Source: Amaricoccus solimangrovi
Lineage (GTDB): Bacteria > Pseudomonadota > Alphaproteobacteria > Rhodobacterales > Rhodobacteraceae
DNA: 50,735 nucleotides
NCBI RefSeq assembly: GCF_006385685.1
Contig: NZ_VFRP01000027.1
Span: 1-50,735, forward strand
Direction of reading: 5' to 3'
Shown here: positions 27,663 through 35,231 of the stretch, in pieces
How the letters are laid out: every line of letters begins with the position of its first letter
Position numbering within the stretch: the first letter of the stretch is position 1
The notes under the pieces: generated by a model
What the model was told of the DNA's origin: nothing
Databases searched by the model: none
Seen by the model: only the letters and a program-made list of their open reading frames with translations
Program-made: the position numbers and the translations under genes

Positions 27663-28715
27663 ATGTTGCGAACCCATCTGGCTGAACTGTACCTGATGTC
27701 TGCCACGGACATGTTCCTCGACGCGCAGCCGCAGCTTGACCGGGCGCAGCTGTCAATCGGGTATCAGTTCGCAGACTTCTGGGGGATGGCTGCGGCTTGT
27801 AATTCCACAGAGACGGCGGGAAGTATCCGTGTGGATGTGACGATCACTCAGAAATGTCTCGAGAATCTTTCCGCCGATCTTGATCTCGATGACGAAAGCG
27901 TGAACGCATTCTTCGAATGGCGCCTGAATTGGCTGGCTTGGCACGAAATCTCCCATTGGTTCCTCGGGCATATCGAATTCTACCGTAAAATGAGGTGGCT
28001 GAGCGATGTGGGGCTCTGCGAAGCTCGCATGACCGGCGTGCGCGCCGCGCCGGTGAAACCGGAGGACGTCCGCCATCCCCTCGCTCATGTGGCTGAGCTT
28101 GAGGCCGACGCATTCGCCGTACGCCGTCTCTTTCACCTGATGTCACAGATTCCGCAGAATGACGCGGAGCATGGCGACGCCCCCGGCGATGACCTGCAAT
28201 ACTGTTACTATACAGTCATGACTACCATCTGTTGTTTTTTCGCGGATGGGCAAGGCCTTGGCGATGGGCCGTTCCATCCCTCCTGGCAGGTGCGGTCCCT
28301 GAACGTGTTCACGTCGCTCTTCGGAGCGTATCTGGAGCGTATCGGCGTTGATCCCAAGGGGCTACTTGGCGGAGATGTTTCGGGCTTGAGGCATCATGCG
28401 AGTCGTTTCATGGATACCGGCATTCAACCCGTAATCGACGGGATCGAATATTATGCGCGGTCTCTGGGCATTGACCAGCGGATCCATGGCGACGACGGTG
28501 ACGGGCTGTTCGCTCCCGGGGCATTGCTGGACGTCTTCACGGGCGTTGAAGACAACGCAATTGTTGCTCAGTATCTCACGCTCTTGCGTGCGCACAAGGA
28601 CCTCGTGAGCCGGACGCGCCGCGCTCGCCTGCGTCACGGACACGACGGTGAGCCCGCTCAAATTCAAACCGGGCCGTGGAAGCGCCCTGGGTTGATCGGT
28701 GGCTCCAATTCTTGA
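27663..28715 (+). CDS. HExxH metalloprotein 3 of a three-gene series
   Basis: 350 residues. WHEISHWFLGHIEF (His94, Glu95, His98, Gly102-His103) and AELEADAFAVRRL (Glu145, Asp149) form the same zincin-like core as the two upstream genes. GAGG lies eight bases before the ATG, nine bases after the preceding stop, so the series is an operon. Its 3' end overlaps the convergent small gene at 28664-28813 by 52 bases. The specificity cannot be deduced. Three diverged paralogues in a row suggest a hetero-oligomer or a set of alternative processors acting with the caspase-like protein. Confidence 0.68.
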   Translation: MLRTHLAELYLMSATDMFLDAQPQLDRAQLSIGYQFADFWGMAAACNSTETAGSIRVDVTITQKCLENLSADLDLDDESVNAFFEWRLNWLAWHEISHWFLGHIEFYRKMRWLSDVGLCEARMTGVRAAPVKPEDVRHPLAHVAELEADAFAVRRLFHLMSQIPQNDAEHGDAPGDDLQYCYYTVMTTICCFFADGQGLGDGPFHPSWQVRSLNVFTSLFGAYLERIGVDPKGLLGGDVSGLRHHASRFMDTGIQPVIDGIEYYARSLGIDQRIHGDDGDGLFAPGALLDVFTGVEDNAIVAQYLTLLRAHKDLVSRTRRARLRHGHDGEPAQIQTGPWKRPGLIGGSNS

Positions 28716-28813
28716 ATATCGGTCCTGGTCAAGCTCGGTTTGGGGCGCAGGTCCTGGATGGCGAGCGGACCCTCGGGCTCGTCGCGGCGAACGATCCATC
28801 TCTCGTCCGTCAT
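28664..28813 (-). CDS. Small accessory protein, last gene of an overlapping operon, possibly truncated
   Basis: 49 residues starting MTDERWIVRRDEPEGPLAI. Its ATG overlaps the previous stop by four bases. The 3' end runs into metalloprotein gene 3 on the other strand, which suggests that insertion of the protease cassette removed or replaced the original end. Function unknown. Confidence 0.45.
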   Translation of the reverse strand: MTDERWIVRRDEPEGPLAIQDLRPKPSLTRTDIQELEPPINPGRFHGPV

Positions 28814-29115
28814 CGCGCTCTCCTTCGGGTTCGGGGGTGTTCGTCCCATCCCGCCGGCTCGCGGCCGTCGCCGGGGTTCCAGGCCAGCCAGGTGAGCAGC
28901 GCCGCGCGCAGGCTCGGGTAGATCCAGCGATCCCAGGGCTCCGGGTCGCCGATGCCGCCAAGCGCCAGCGCGAAACCGTCGCCGGCGGCCGCGACAATGG
29001 TGAAGAGCCGGGCCTCCGGGAAGAGCCGGGCGTGCAGCGTGTCGGCCTCGCCGAGCAGCCGCGCGCGGAAGACCGCGTCGCGCGCCCGGGCGAGCGACGG
29101 GTGGACCACGGTCAT
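28810..29115 (-). CDS. Conserved small accessory protein (unknown function)
   Basis: 101 residues starting MTVVHPSLARARDAVFRARL, with a central LFTIVAAAGDGFALALGG strand region and a tryptophan-rich end (WDRWIYPSLRAALLTWLAW). No family is recognised. It is joined to its neighbours by ATGA overlaps on both sides. A decayed homologue of its N-terminus lies at 22225-22296, on the other side of the protease cassette, which shows the gene recurs in this accessory region. Confidence 0.6.
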   Translation of the reverse strand: MTVVHPSLARARDAVFRARLLGEADTLHARLFPEARLFTIVAAAGDGFALALGGIGDPEPWDRWIYPSLRAALLTWLAWNPGDGREPAGWDEHPRTRRRAR

Positions 29116-29321
29116 AGCCGGCACGCCACTGAATGCGGCGCGTCCTCGGCGAACCGCGGCGGCAGGACGAGCCCGCGCCCCGCGGGGGCCTCGTCTATCG
29201 GCTCGAGCGCGGCGCGGGCCGGCGCCCCGTTGATCGGGATCGGCTCCGGCTCGTCCGAACGGATCCCGAACCGGCGCGCGGCAGAGCCGGGCGGCCGGCC
29301 GAGGATCGCCCACATGCTCAT
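29112..29321 (-). CDS. Small accessory protein (unknown function)
   Basis: 69 residues beginning MSMWAILGRPPGSAARRFGI and ending PRFAEDAPHSVACRL. It overlaps both neighbouring genes by four bases. The C-terminal PRFA segment is matched by the relic at 22293-22342. No motif gives a function. Confidence 0.55.
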   Translation of the reverse strand: MSMWAILGRPPGSAARRFGIRSDEPEPIPINGAPARAALEPIDEAPAGRGLVLPPRFAEDAPHSVACRL

Positions 29322-29569
29322 CGGCCCGCCTCCGCCCGCGGCGCGACGAGGCCGCGCCGGAGCTGAGCGCGGTAGTTCATTGCGTTCCGGCTCGGGCAGG
29401 CGGGCCCCACCCGGCTCCCCGCCGGCAGGTTGGTGATCAGCCGGCGTTCGGTCCCGAGCGCGGCGTAGACCTTCCAGTGCCGCGCGCCATTCTCGATCTC
29501 GACCCGCATCCCTTCCCCCTCCGGCATCGTCTCGATCTCGACGATCCAGTCGCGCAGTGTTCGCGTCAG
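29318..29569 (-). CDS. Small accessory protein with an apparent CTG start
   Basis: About 83 residues: TRTLRDWIVEIETMPEGEGM, then VEIENGARHWKVYAALGTERRLITNLPAG and a basic C-terminus. No ATG, GTG or TTG fits; the frame begins at CTG 29569, placed so that CTGA overlaps the upstream stop exactly as ATGA does at every other junction of this operon. Either the start has mutated from ATG to CTG, or CTG is used through translational coupling. The protein is positively charged and of unknown function. Confidence 0.5.
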   Translation of the reverse strand: MTRTLRDWIVEIETMPEGEGMRVEIENGARHWKVYAALGTERRLITNLPAGSRVGPACPSRNAMNYRAQLRRGLVAPRAEAGR

Positions 29570-29775
29570 CCGCGCGGGCCGTCTGATGACGCGCGCTCGG
29601 CCATCAGGCGCAGCAGGTCGGCCTTGCGGTACCGCGGTTTGTCGTCCTCCATCACGAAGGGCACGCGTGGCGACTTGCCCGTCCTGCGAGCCCGACCCCG
29701 GTCCTGGTCGAGCGAGCCGACCGTGCAACTGAGCAGCCTCGCCGCCTTGGCCTGCCCCCAGATCGTTGGCGCCAT
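29566..29775 (-). CDS. AlpA/excisionase-like helix-turn-helix protein
   Basis: 69 residues: TIWGQAKAARLLSCTVGSLD, then RVPFVMEDDKPRYRKADLLRLM. This is the winged-helix pattern of AlpA/Xis-type small DNA-binding proteins (helix-turn-helix, wing with PRYRKAD). It is the first gene of the five-gene overlapping operon and probably its regulator, or an excision/directionality factor of the element. The start is the ATG at 29775. Confidence 0.6.
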   Translation of the reverse strand: MAPTIWGQAKAARLLSCTVGSLDQDRGRARRTGKSPRVPFVMEDDKPRYRKADLLRLMAERASSDGPRG

Positions 29776-29873
29776 GCGGCAGATGCATGGCGAGGTTGCA
29801 AAGCTGTGTCTTCTCTCTGGCATGCCAGATACGTAAGTTGCTGGCGGAGAATGACACCGGAAAGGTTATAAAA

Positions 29874-30035
29874 ATGATCGCCGATACTTATCACGAAGTC
29901 CCGCGCAATCGTGAGTTCGACTCCCGGAAGCCGGCCAAGCAGGTTCGCGCCAGCGACGCGATCATCGGCTGGTTCGCGCATTACGCCTCGTTCCTGGCGG
30001 GCATCTGGGGCAAGGACACCGCGCCCCTCGTCTGA
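29874..30035 (+). CDS. Hypothetical 53-residue protein
   Basis: The ATG at 29874 is preceded by GGAAAGG at a workable distance. The product (MIADTYHEVPRNREFDSRKP at its start, then IIGWFAHYASFLAGIW) has one possible amphipathic or membrane-associated helix. It is divergent from the small-gene operon. No function recognised. Confidence 0.4.
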   Translation: MIADTYHEVPRNREFDSRKPAKQVRASDAIIGWFAHYASFLAGIWGKDTAPLV

Positions 30036-30252
30036 TCACCGGGGCTTGGCGGCTCGGGGTCCTTCTCCGCGCTCCCGGGAGGCGCCGGGGAGGAAGCCAT
30101 GAACCAGGGCAGCTTCATGTTCCTGAAATAATGGTTGATCGGCGCCGGCGCGGACCCCTCCGCGCCGCCCCGACAAAGGGGTGGTCAGCTTTTTCGACCA
30201 CCAGCACGACACAGCACTTCCTTACCCTCGCATGCCGGTCCGCGGCGGCCTG

Positions 30253-30657
30253 TCAGGCGCTCGCCCAAGGGTCCAGGACAATCGCTCCCGTATCGTCGAA
30301 ATCCTTGACGTTGCGGGTGACAACAATGAGATCATGCACGATCGCCGTGGCCGCGATCAGCCCGTCGATGTCGCCTCGGGGCCGGATGGCTGCGATCCTG
30401 CCCCACTCCACGGCGACCGCGGGCGTGACAGAGAGGACGCGGTCGGAGAAATCGCGGCGCAGGCTGGCAAGCCACTGCGCGAGATGGGCGGCCGCGCGCG
30501 GATCCCGCCGGCGCCGAAGTTCGATACCGCGCATGATCTCGCCAATGGTCAACACGCTCAGGTAGATCGCCGACGGATCGGCTTGGCGCAGCCAGGATAC
30601 CGCTTCCGCGGTCCCTCGCCGCGCTTCCGAGACGATGTTCGTATCCACCAGAAACAT
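30253..30657 (-). CDS. vapC: VapC-like PIN-domain toxin
   Basis: 134 residues with the PIN nuclease acid quartet layout: MFLVDTNIVSE (Asp5), TIGEIMRGIE (Glu), GDIDGLIAATAI (Asp) and VVTRNVKDFDDTGA (Asp). PIN toxins cleave RNA. The ATG overlaps the antitoxin stop by one base (TGATG). The length and motifs are complete, so the toxin should be active. Confidence 0.92.
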   Translation of the reverse strand: MFLVDTNIVSEARRGTAEAVSWLRQADPSAIYLSVLTIGEIMRGIELRRRRDPRAAAHLAQWLASLRRDFSDRVLSVTPAVAVEWGRIAAIRPRGDIDGLIAATAIVHDLIVVTRNVKDFDDTGAIVLDPWASA

Positions 30658-30911
30658 CAGAGCGCCGGTGCCCGGCTAGGCGACTTGTCGCGGCGCTGGA
30701 CATCGTCGACGAGATCGTCGTCCCAGGTCGGCCCGCTCAGCAGGGCATCGATCATGTTGGGAGTTCCAGCGCGCAACGCGGTGTATTCCTCGGCGGACAG
30801 CACGACGACGGCTGGAACTCCGCGCAAAGTCACCACCTGAGGTCCTTCTTCGCGCGCGCGTCGAACGACCTTCGAGAACTGGTTCTTTGCATCCTGAAGT
30901 GGCCAATCCAT
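30657..30911 (-). CDS. Phd/YefM-type antitoxin of the PIN toxin
   Basis: 84 residues: DWPLQDAKNQFSKVVRRARE and GPQVVTLRGVPAVVVLSAEEY are the standard Phd/YefM fold, followed by a toxin-binding tail. It represses its own promoter and blocks the PIN toxin. Its upstream region carries a perfect palindrome between the promoter and the gene. Confidence 0.92.
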   Translation of the reverse strand: MDWPLQDAKNQFSKVVRRAREEGPQVVTLRGVPAVVVLSAEEYTALRAGTPNMIDALLSGPTWDDDLVDDVQRRDKSPSRAPAL

Positions 30912-30925
30912 CGTGTACCCCCTCT

Positions 30926-30971
30926 CTGTCTAGACAGGCTAGACTGTAAGCCATGTTGCTAATGGCTTCAA
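30926..30971 (-). promoter_or_regulatory. Promoter and operator of the PIN toxin-antitoxin pair
   Basis: TTGAAG (30971-30966) and TACAGT (30948-30943) are 17 bases apart on the minus strand. Just downstream, CTGTCTAGACAG at 30926-30937 is a perfect 12-base palindrome, a likely binding site for the antitoxin. Confidence 0.6.
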
Positions 30972-31191
30972 GCGGTCTGTGTCGGTCTCCTGTCCGGCTG
31001 AGCTTGCCGCGACAGACCGTCTGGCTCGGGTGGAGCCGGGGGTTCGCGACAATCGCCATCACTCGGGACGCGCGACGCGCCAGTCATCGTCCAAATCGCT
31101 CCATCGCCGGAGGGAAGAGGCTTCCCCGAGCGGCGGATCGCCGACCTCGCTCGCCCGGCGGAGCACGGCCCAAGTCTGCCACCATTCGGGC

Positions 31192-31434
31192 TCAGGCGCC
31201 GCTTCTCCGCTCGGTCAGTTCGCGCATCTCGGCCAGGACGTCGGTGTGGGAAGCTGGCGAGCGATCGTCCTCGAACGCCTCGCGGACCTTGGCGCGGGTC
31301 CGCCGCGAGCCCCGGCGGGGAGGCCGCCTTCCCGGGCCACCCGAGCGAGGAGGATGCGGACCGCGTCCGATAGCATGAGACCGACTTCGGCCAGAGCCTT
31401 CGCAGCCTGAGGGTAAACGGACTTCGTCTTTCAT
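31192..31434 (-). pseudogene. Frameshifted RelB/DinJ-type antitoxin
   Basis: The frame opens MKDEVRL at 31434; a second frame reads ALAEVGLMLSDAVRILLARV and then EGGLPAG; the first frame returns with AKVREAFEDDRSPASHTDVL and ends at 31192. Put together this is the ribbon-helix-helix RelB/DinJ pattern (S/DAVRxLLxRVAxEGGLP). At least two indels separate the pieces, so no intact antitoxin can be made. On its 3' side (about 31060-31190) a frame containing EWWQTWAVLRRASEVGDPPL may be a further remnant; no RelE toxin is recognised. Confidence 0.6.
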
Positions 31435-31510
31435 GGATAGCCGCTCTCCGGCCTTCGGCCTGCGCGCTCGCCGCGATGCGCCGGGCTTGCGATCGGGAAC
31501 CGCCGGTTCC

Positions 31511-31608
31511 CCCATGCAAGAGGCGCGGCGCGGTCTCCCCAACCTTCCTCCGCCTTCGGCTCCGTGCAGGCCGGGAGATGCCCCACCGCGCCCCGCCTCT
31601 TGCATGGG
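31511..31608. repeat. 23-bp inverted repeat with a 52-base loop
   Basis: CCCATGCAAGAGGCG at 31511 and its complement ending at 31608 pair over 23 bases with one mismatch. The structure lies about 115 bases before the DUF3768 gene and could be a transcript hairpin or the two ends of a lost small element. No T-run follows. Confidence 0.6.
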
Positions 31609-31723
31609 ACCCCCTCCGGCCCTCGCCGGGAGGCAGGCTTTCAGGAGAGGGCCGCGTCGCGGTCCTCGCCTGAAACCCGCCCCGAGTCTGGCAGTGACCG
31701 ACCGGGAAGCAAGGAGAGCCAGC

Positions 31724-32104
31724 ATGACCATCCTCGAGATCGAACGCGGCGACGAACAGGCCCGCCTGATCGCCGAACAGAACGATCGCTTCCGGACAAG
31801 CTGGGGCGCGGATGCCTCGGTGCCGGGCCGGATCGTGATGACGCCCGGTGTCGCAGACCTCGGACCACTCGCGCTGCTTCGGCTGATCGTCGCCGTCCGG
31901 AACTTCGACGCGTTCAGCGCGGACAACGACCCGTGGGGCCAGCGCGACTTCGGCATCGTCGCGGTGGGGCAGGGCGGTGAGACCGTCCGGGTCTACTTCA
32001 AGATCGATCTCTACGACGCCGACTACACCTTCGGCTCGGAGGCGCCGGAGGATCCGGAGCGGACCCGGCGCGTGCTGACGCTGCTCCTGCCGGAGGAATA
32101 CTGA
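31724..32104 (+). CDS. DUF3768 family protein
   Basis: 126 residues: IAEQNDRFRTSWG, GRIVMTPGVADLG, NFDAFSADNDPWGQRDFGIV and YFKIDLYDADYTFGSEAPED match the DUF3768 family, common on alphaproteobacterial plasmids next to ParB-like and ArdC genes and of unknown function. AAGGAG precedes the ATG at 31724 by a normal distance. It begins a plus-strand group that continues with a 36-residue frame and the ParB-like gene. Confidence 0.85.
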   Translation: MTILEIERGDEQARLIAEQNDRFRTSWGADASVPGRIVMTPGVADLGPLALLRLIVAVRNFDAFSADNDPWGQRDFGIVAVGQGGETVRVYFKIDLYDADYTFGSEAPEDPERTRRVLTLLLPEEY

Positions 32105-32105
32105 T

Positions 32106-32216
32106 ATGGCCGCCGACTGGCTCGCCGCGCGCCGGTGCGAGGCCTGGGCGCTGATCGGCCGGGGCGATGCCTTCGGCATCGGCCGCCGCTTCCTGATCCG
32201 GCACGGGCTCGTCTGA
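32106..32216 (+). CDS. Small 36-residue protein downstream of DUF3768
   Basis: An ATG one base after the DUF3768 stop opens a frame reading MAADWLAARRCEAWALIGRG and ending IRHGLV. The close spacing argues that it is translated by coupling. Function unknown. Confidence 0.4.
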   Translation: MAADWLAARRCEAWALIGRGDAFGIGRRFLIRHGLV

Positions 32217-32295
32217 ACCGGAAGGGCAGGGGGGCGATGCCCCCCACGCCCCACCAACCCCTTATCCGAATTCTCATGTCTCAACGGAGGCCAGC

Positions 32296-34128
32296 ATGGC
32301 ACTCGACCAGAACCCCACCGCCGCGATCCTCGCAACCGTCCCCGTCGCGCGGCTCTACGTCCACCCGTTCAATCCGCGCAGCGAGATCGACGAAGCGGGC
32401 ATCGTCACGCTCGCCGAGAACATCCGCGCGCTCGGGCTGATCCAGAACCTCGCCGGGATCCAGGACGACGACGGCCGGATCGGCATCGTCGCCGGCGGGC
32501 GGCGGCTGCGCGCGCTCGAACGGCTCGGCGACGACCCGCGCTTCGCCGCGGTGCCGGTGAGGATCGCGCCCGATCTCGCGACCGCGCGGCTCTGGGCCGC
32601 GTCGGAGAACCATCTGCGCGTCGCACTCCATCCCGCCGACGAGATCCGCGAATACGCGGCGCTGGCCGGGCGCGGCGTCGTCGCGGCGGAAATCGCCATC
32701 GCCTTCGGCGTCACCGACGCGCATGTCCGACGGCGGCTGAAGCTCGCCGGACTGCCCGCGCCGGTGCTCGCGGCGCTGCGCGCCGACGAGATCAGCCTCG
32801 GCGCCGCCGCCTGTTTCACGCTCTGCGACGATCTCGATCATGCGCTCGGCGTGCTGGAACAGGCGCGGGGTCGGGGCTTCGACGCGCAGCGCCTGCGCCG
32901 CCTCCTGAAGCCGGCCGCGATCCGCGACACCGATCGCCGCGCGCGCTTCGTCGGGCTCGAGGCTTATCAGCAGGCGGGCGGCCGGATCACCCGCGACCTT
33001 TTCGAGGGCGAGGTCTATTGCGACGACCCGGAAATCCTCGACGCCTGTTTCGCGGAGAAGCTCACCGAGGCGGCGGAGGCGCGCCGCGCCGCCGAGGGCT
33101 GGAAATGGGTCCGGACCTTCGAGGAGCCGTACCTGCCCTACGAGGAGTCCCGCGCGCTCGGCGCGGCGCGGCTCTATCCGGTGCCGGGGGAACTGTCGCC
33201 CGAACAGACCGAGCGCTACGCCGCGCTGGCCGAGCGCGCCGAGGCCGAGGATCTCGACGCCGACGAGGCGGCCGAGCTCGACTGGCTGGGGGCGCTGCTC
33301 GATGGCGGCTTCACCGCCGAGCAGGTGGCGCTGGCGGGGATCGTCGTCTACGTCGGGCACGACGGCGCGCTGCGGACCGAGGCCGGGCTGGTGCGCGCGG
33401 AGGATCGCGCCGAGGCCGAGGCGGCCGGTCTGCTCGCGCCGTCGCGCCACGCCGACGACGCTCGGACGAAGTCGAAGTCGCCGCTCTCGGCCGCGCTCGC
33501 CGAGGATCTCGCCCGGGGCGCGCGCGGCGCGCGCCAGCAGGCGGCGCTGCGCGATCCCGATCTGATCCTCGACCTGCTCGCCTTCGAACTCTCCGGCCGG
33601 ATCGGTGCCGCGCAGGCATTCGGGCTCCGCCGCGACATCGTGCCGAACCAGCCCGGCACCGCGACCGGCTTCGCGCTCGACGCGCGGCTGACCGAAGCCG
33701 CGCCGGCGCCGGAAAACCCGTGGGACTTCGACCGCGCCGAGGCGTTCCGCGCCTTTCGCGAGACCGGCGCGGAGCACACCCGCGCCGAACTCCTCCGCCA
33801 CCTCGCCGGGCTGCTTGCCGTCTCGGATGAAAAGCTCGGCGCGTTGATCGACGCCGAGGCCGGGACCGACATCCGCGCGGTCTGGACGCCGACCGCCGAG
33901 AACTTCCTCGGCCGGGTGAGCGGCGCCTATCTCGACGCGCTCTGGCGCGAGTTGCTGGACCTCGCACCCGAGGCGCCGGCCGCGACCGCCTTCGCGAAAC
34001 TGCGCAAGGGCGAGAAGGCCGCGCGGCTCGAGAGCCTCTTCGCCGATCCGGAGACGCGCGCCGCCCTCGGGCTCGGCGGGGAGCAGGAAGCGCGCGTCGC
34101 TGCCTGGCTGCCGCCGGAAGCGTTCTGA
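32296..34128 (+). CDS. ParB/RepB-like nuclease-domain protein
   Basis: 610 residues. The N-terminal ParB/Srx domain holds VHPFNPRSEID and VAGGRRLRALERL (residues 66-78, the GERR-like CTP/nucleotide-binding motif in variant form), followed by a helix-turn-helix (AGRGVVAAEIAIAFGVTDAH, then VRRRLKLAGL). The remaining 400 residues are Ala/Glu-rich and helical with no recognised domain. Long ParB-like proteins of this kind accompany DUF3768 and ArdC on alphaproteobacterial mobile elements; a role in partition is not certain because no ParA partner is adjacent. A segregation or DNA-binding accessory role is likely. Confidence 0.85.
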   Translation: MALDQNPTAAILATVPVARLYVHPFNPRSEIDEAGIVTLAENIRALGLIQNLAGIQDDDGRIGIVAGGRRLRALERLGDDPRFAAVPVRIAPDLATARLWAASENHLRVALHPADEIREYAALAGRGVVAAEIAIAFGVTDAHVRRRLKLAGLPAPVLAALRADEISLGAAACFTLCDDLDHALGVLEQARGRGFDAQRLRRLLKPAAIRDTDRRARFVGLEAYQQAGGRITRDLFEGEVYCDDPEILDACFAEKLTEAAEARRAAEGWKWVRTFEEPYLPYEESRALGAARLYPVPGELSPEQTERYAALAERAEAEDLDADEAAELDWLGALLDGGFTAEQVALAGIVVYVGHDGALRTEAGLVRAEDRAEAEAAGLLAPSRHADDARTKSKSPLSAALAEDLARGARGARQQAALRDPDLILDLLAFELSGRIGAAQAFGLRRDIVPNQPGTATGFALDARLTEAAPAPENPWDFDRAEAFRAFRETGAEHTRAELLRHLAGLLAVSDEKLGALIDAEAGTDIRAVWTPTAENFLGRVSGAYLDALWRELLDLAPEAPAATAFAKLRKGEKAARLESLFADPETRAALGLGGEQEARVAAWLPPEAF

Positions 34129-34212
34129 CAAGATGGCCAGCGGGACCTCCCCGCTGGCCACGCCTCCGCTCCACGGAAGCCCGCGCGGCGCACCGGCTTC
34201 CAGAACCGCGAT

Positions 34213-34381
34213 CCGGAGATCGCCTGATTGGCGATCGCGCCATGCGAAGGACGGGAGCGGGGATCGACGGGCCTTCGGCCCGCTCACCCCGCTCCCGGCA
34301 CCTTTTTCCGTTTCCTGTCGCCCGCGCATTCGCGCGCGCTCGGTGGAACGCCGGCCGCTGGCCGTCGTTTCCGGCTCCCCG
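34213..34381 (+). repeat. Structured intergenic element, copy A
   Basis: First of four copies of an element opening CCGGAGATCGCC. Nested stems are visible: CGGGCC/GGCCCG (34268-34282) inside CGGGAGCGGGG/CCCCGCTCCCG (34252-34297), followed by a T-run. It lies 84 bases after the ParB-like gene. Confidence 0.75.
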
Positions 34382-34520
34382 TGCCCTTGACCTGCCGCCT
34401 ATGAGCCAGGCGAGGAGCCTTTTCCCGGTTGAGCCACGCCGCCTCGCCAATGGAAGGCGGCGCCGACAGGCGAAAGCGGGTCAGGAGTCCCGGCGGCCCG
34501 GCATCGGAAGGAGCGGCGGC

Positions 34521-34598
34521 GTGGCGGACAGGATCGACGTTCGGCGGGAGGTCCCGGAGCGCATCATCACCGTGATCGAGGCGGGTGCCTCGCGGGGA
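34521..34598 (+). pseudogene. Truncated duplicate of the ardC 5' end
   Basis: From GTG 34521 the frame reads VADRIDVRREVPERIITVIE and AG, which matches MAGRIDVQQAVTDRIIAAIE at the start of the intact ardC (35708). Similarity ends after about 25 codons. The preceding bases (GCGGCCCGGCATCGGAAGGAG) also match those before ardC. It is the left half of a duplication that brackets the HTH/RelE toxin-antitoxin pair. Confidence 0.75.
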
Positions 34599-34628
34599 CG
34601 TCCCGAGGCTCGCGTGGGGCGGTCCGGC

Positions 34629-34958
34629 TCAGACCACGTCATCCAGCGGGACGTCGAGCGCTTGCGCGATGCGCTTCATCGTCGCTACCGAGCCATTGCG
34701 CTTGCCGCTTTCGATATCGTGGATCTGGACCCGGTGCAGACCGGCGCGCCGCGCGAGTTCCGCGGCGGACAGGCCGCGCCATTCGCGCAGGACCATGACG
34801 GGGCTTTCGCCGGCGATGACGCGTGCGAGAACCGCGTGCGGCATGCCTTCGCCGCCATCCGCGATCGCGCGGTCGAAGGCCTTCACATCGGCCAGATCCT
34901 CCGCCGCCTCGAGCAGGCGCTCGTACTCGGCGCGGGGAATGGTCACCATTTCGTTCAA
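34629..34958 (-). CDS. HTH (Xre-family) antitoxin
   Basis: 109 residues: N-terminal VTIPRAEYERLLEAAEDLAD and a C-terminal Xre helix-turn-helix (LSAAELARRAGLHRVQIHDI, then SGKRNGSVATMKRIAQALD). It follows the toxin by 18 bases, the toxin-first order of HigBA-like modules. The TTG at 34958 is chosen because GGGAGG lies six bases upstream; the first ATG (34949) is too far from it. Confidence 0.88.
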   Translation of the reverse strand: MNEMVTIPRAEYERLLEAAEDLADVKAFDRAIADGGEGMPHAVLARVIAGESPVMVLREWRGLSAAELARRAGLHRVQIHDIESGKRNGSVATMKRIAQALDVPLDDVV

Positions 34959-34976
34959 AGTCCGCCTCCCTGCGTT

Positions 34977-35225
34977 TCAGTCGTAGATGCCGCCGCGTGG
35001 ACCCACATCGAGAACCTCGAGAACCTCGCCGTCCCGCATGATCACGCGCCAGTCGCCAACCCGAAGCCGGATACCGTCACGCCCCTGAAGCGCCTTCACA
35101 GTGTTCGCCTGCGCCACCGGGTCGGTGGCATAGGCCTCGATCTTGCCCATGATCCGCTCCGCCGTGGTGCGCGGCATCCGGCGAAGCGCCTTCCGCGCGG
35201 CGGGGCGGTAGGTGATCGGCTTCAT
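34977..35225 (-). CDS. RelE/ParE-superfamily toxin
   Basis: 82 residues: ITYRPAARKALRRMPRTTAE, VKALQGRDGIRLRVGDWRVI and LEVLDVGPRGGIYD are the RelE fold core and C-terminal basic strand. RelE toxins cut mRNA in the ribosomal A site. The promoter's -10 box ends only about six bases before the ATG at 35225, so the message may be leaderless; an ATG two codons upstream (35229-35231) would lie at or before the transcription start. Confidence 0.9.
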   Translation of the reverse strand: MKPITYRPAARKALRRMPRTTAERIMGKIEAYATDPVAQANTVKALQGRDGIRLRVGDWRVIMRDGEVLEVLDVGPRGGIYD

Positions 35226-35231
35226 GCACAT

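Noticed and set aside
32281-34450. Long minus-strand frames opposite the ParB-like gene
   Set aside because: Low-complexity Arg/Ala-rich shadows; the plus strand carries the ParB domain, a proper start and the stop.
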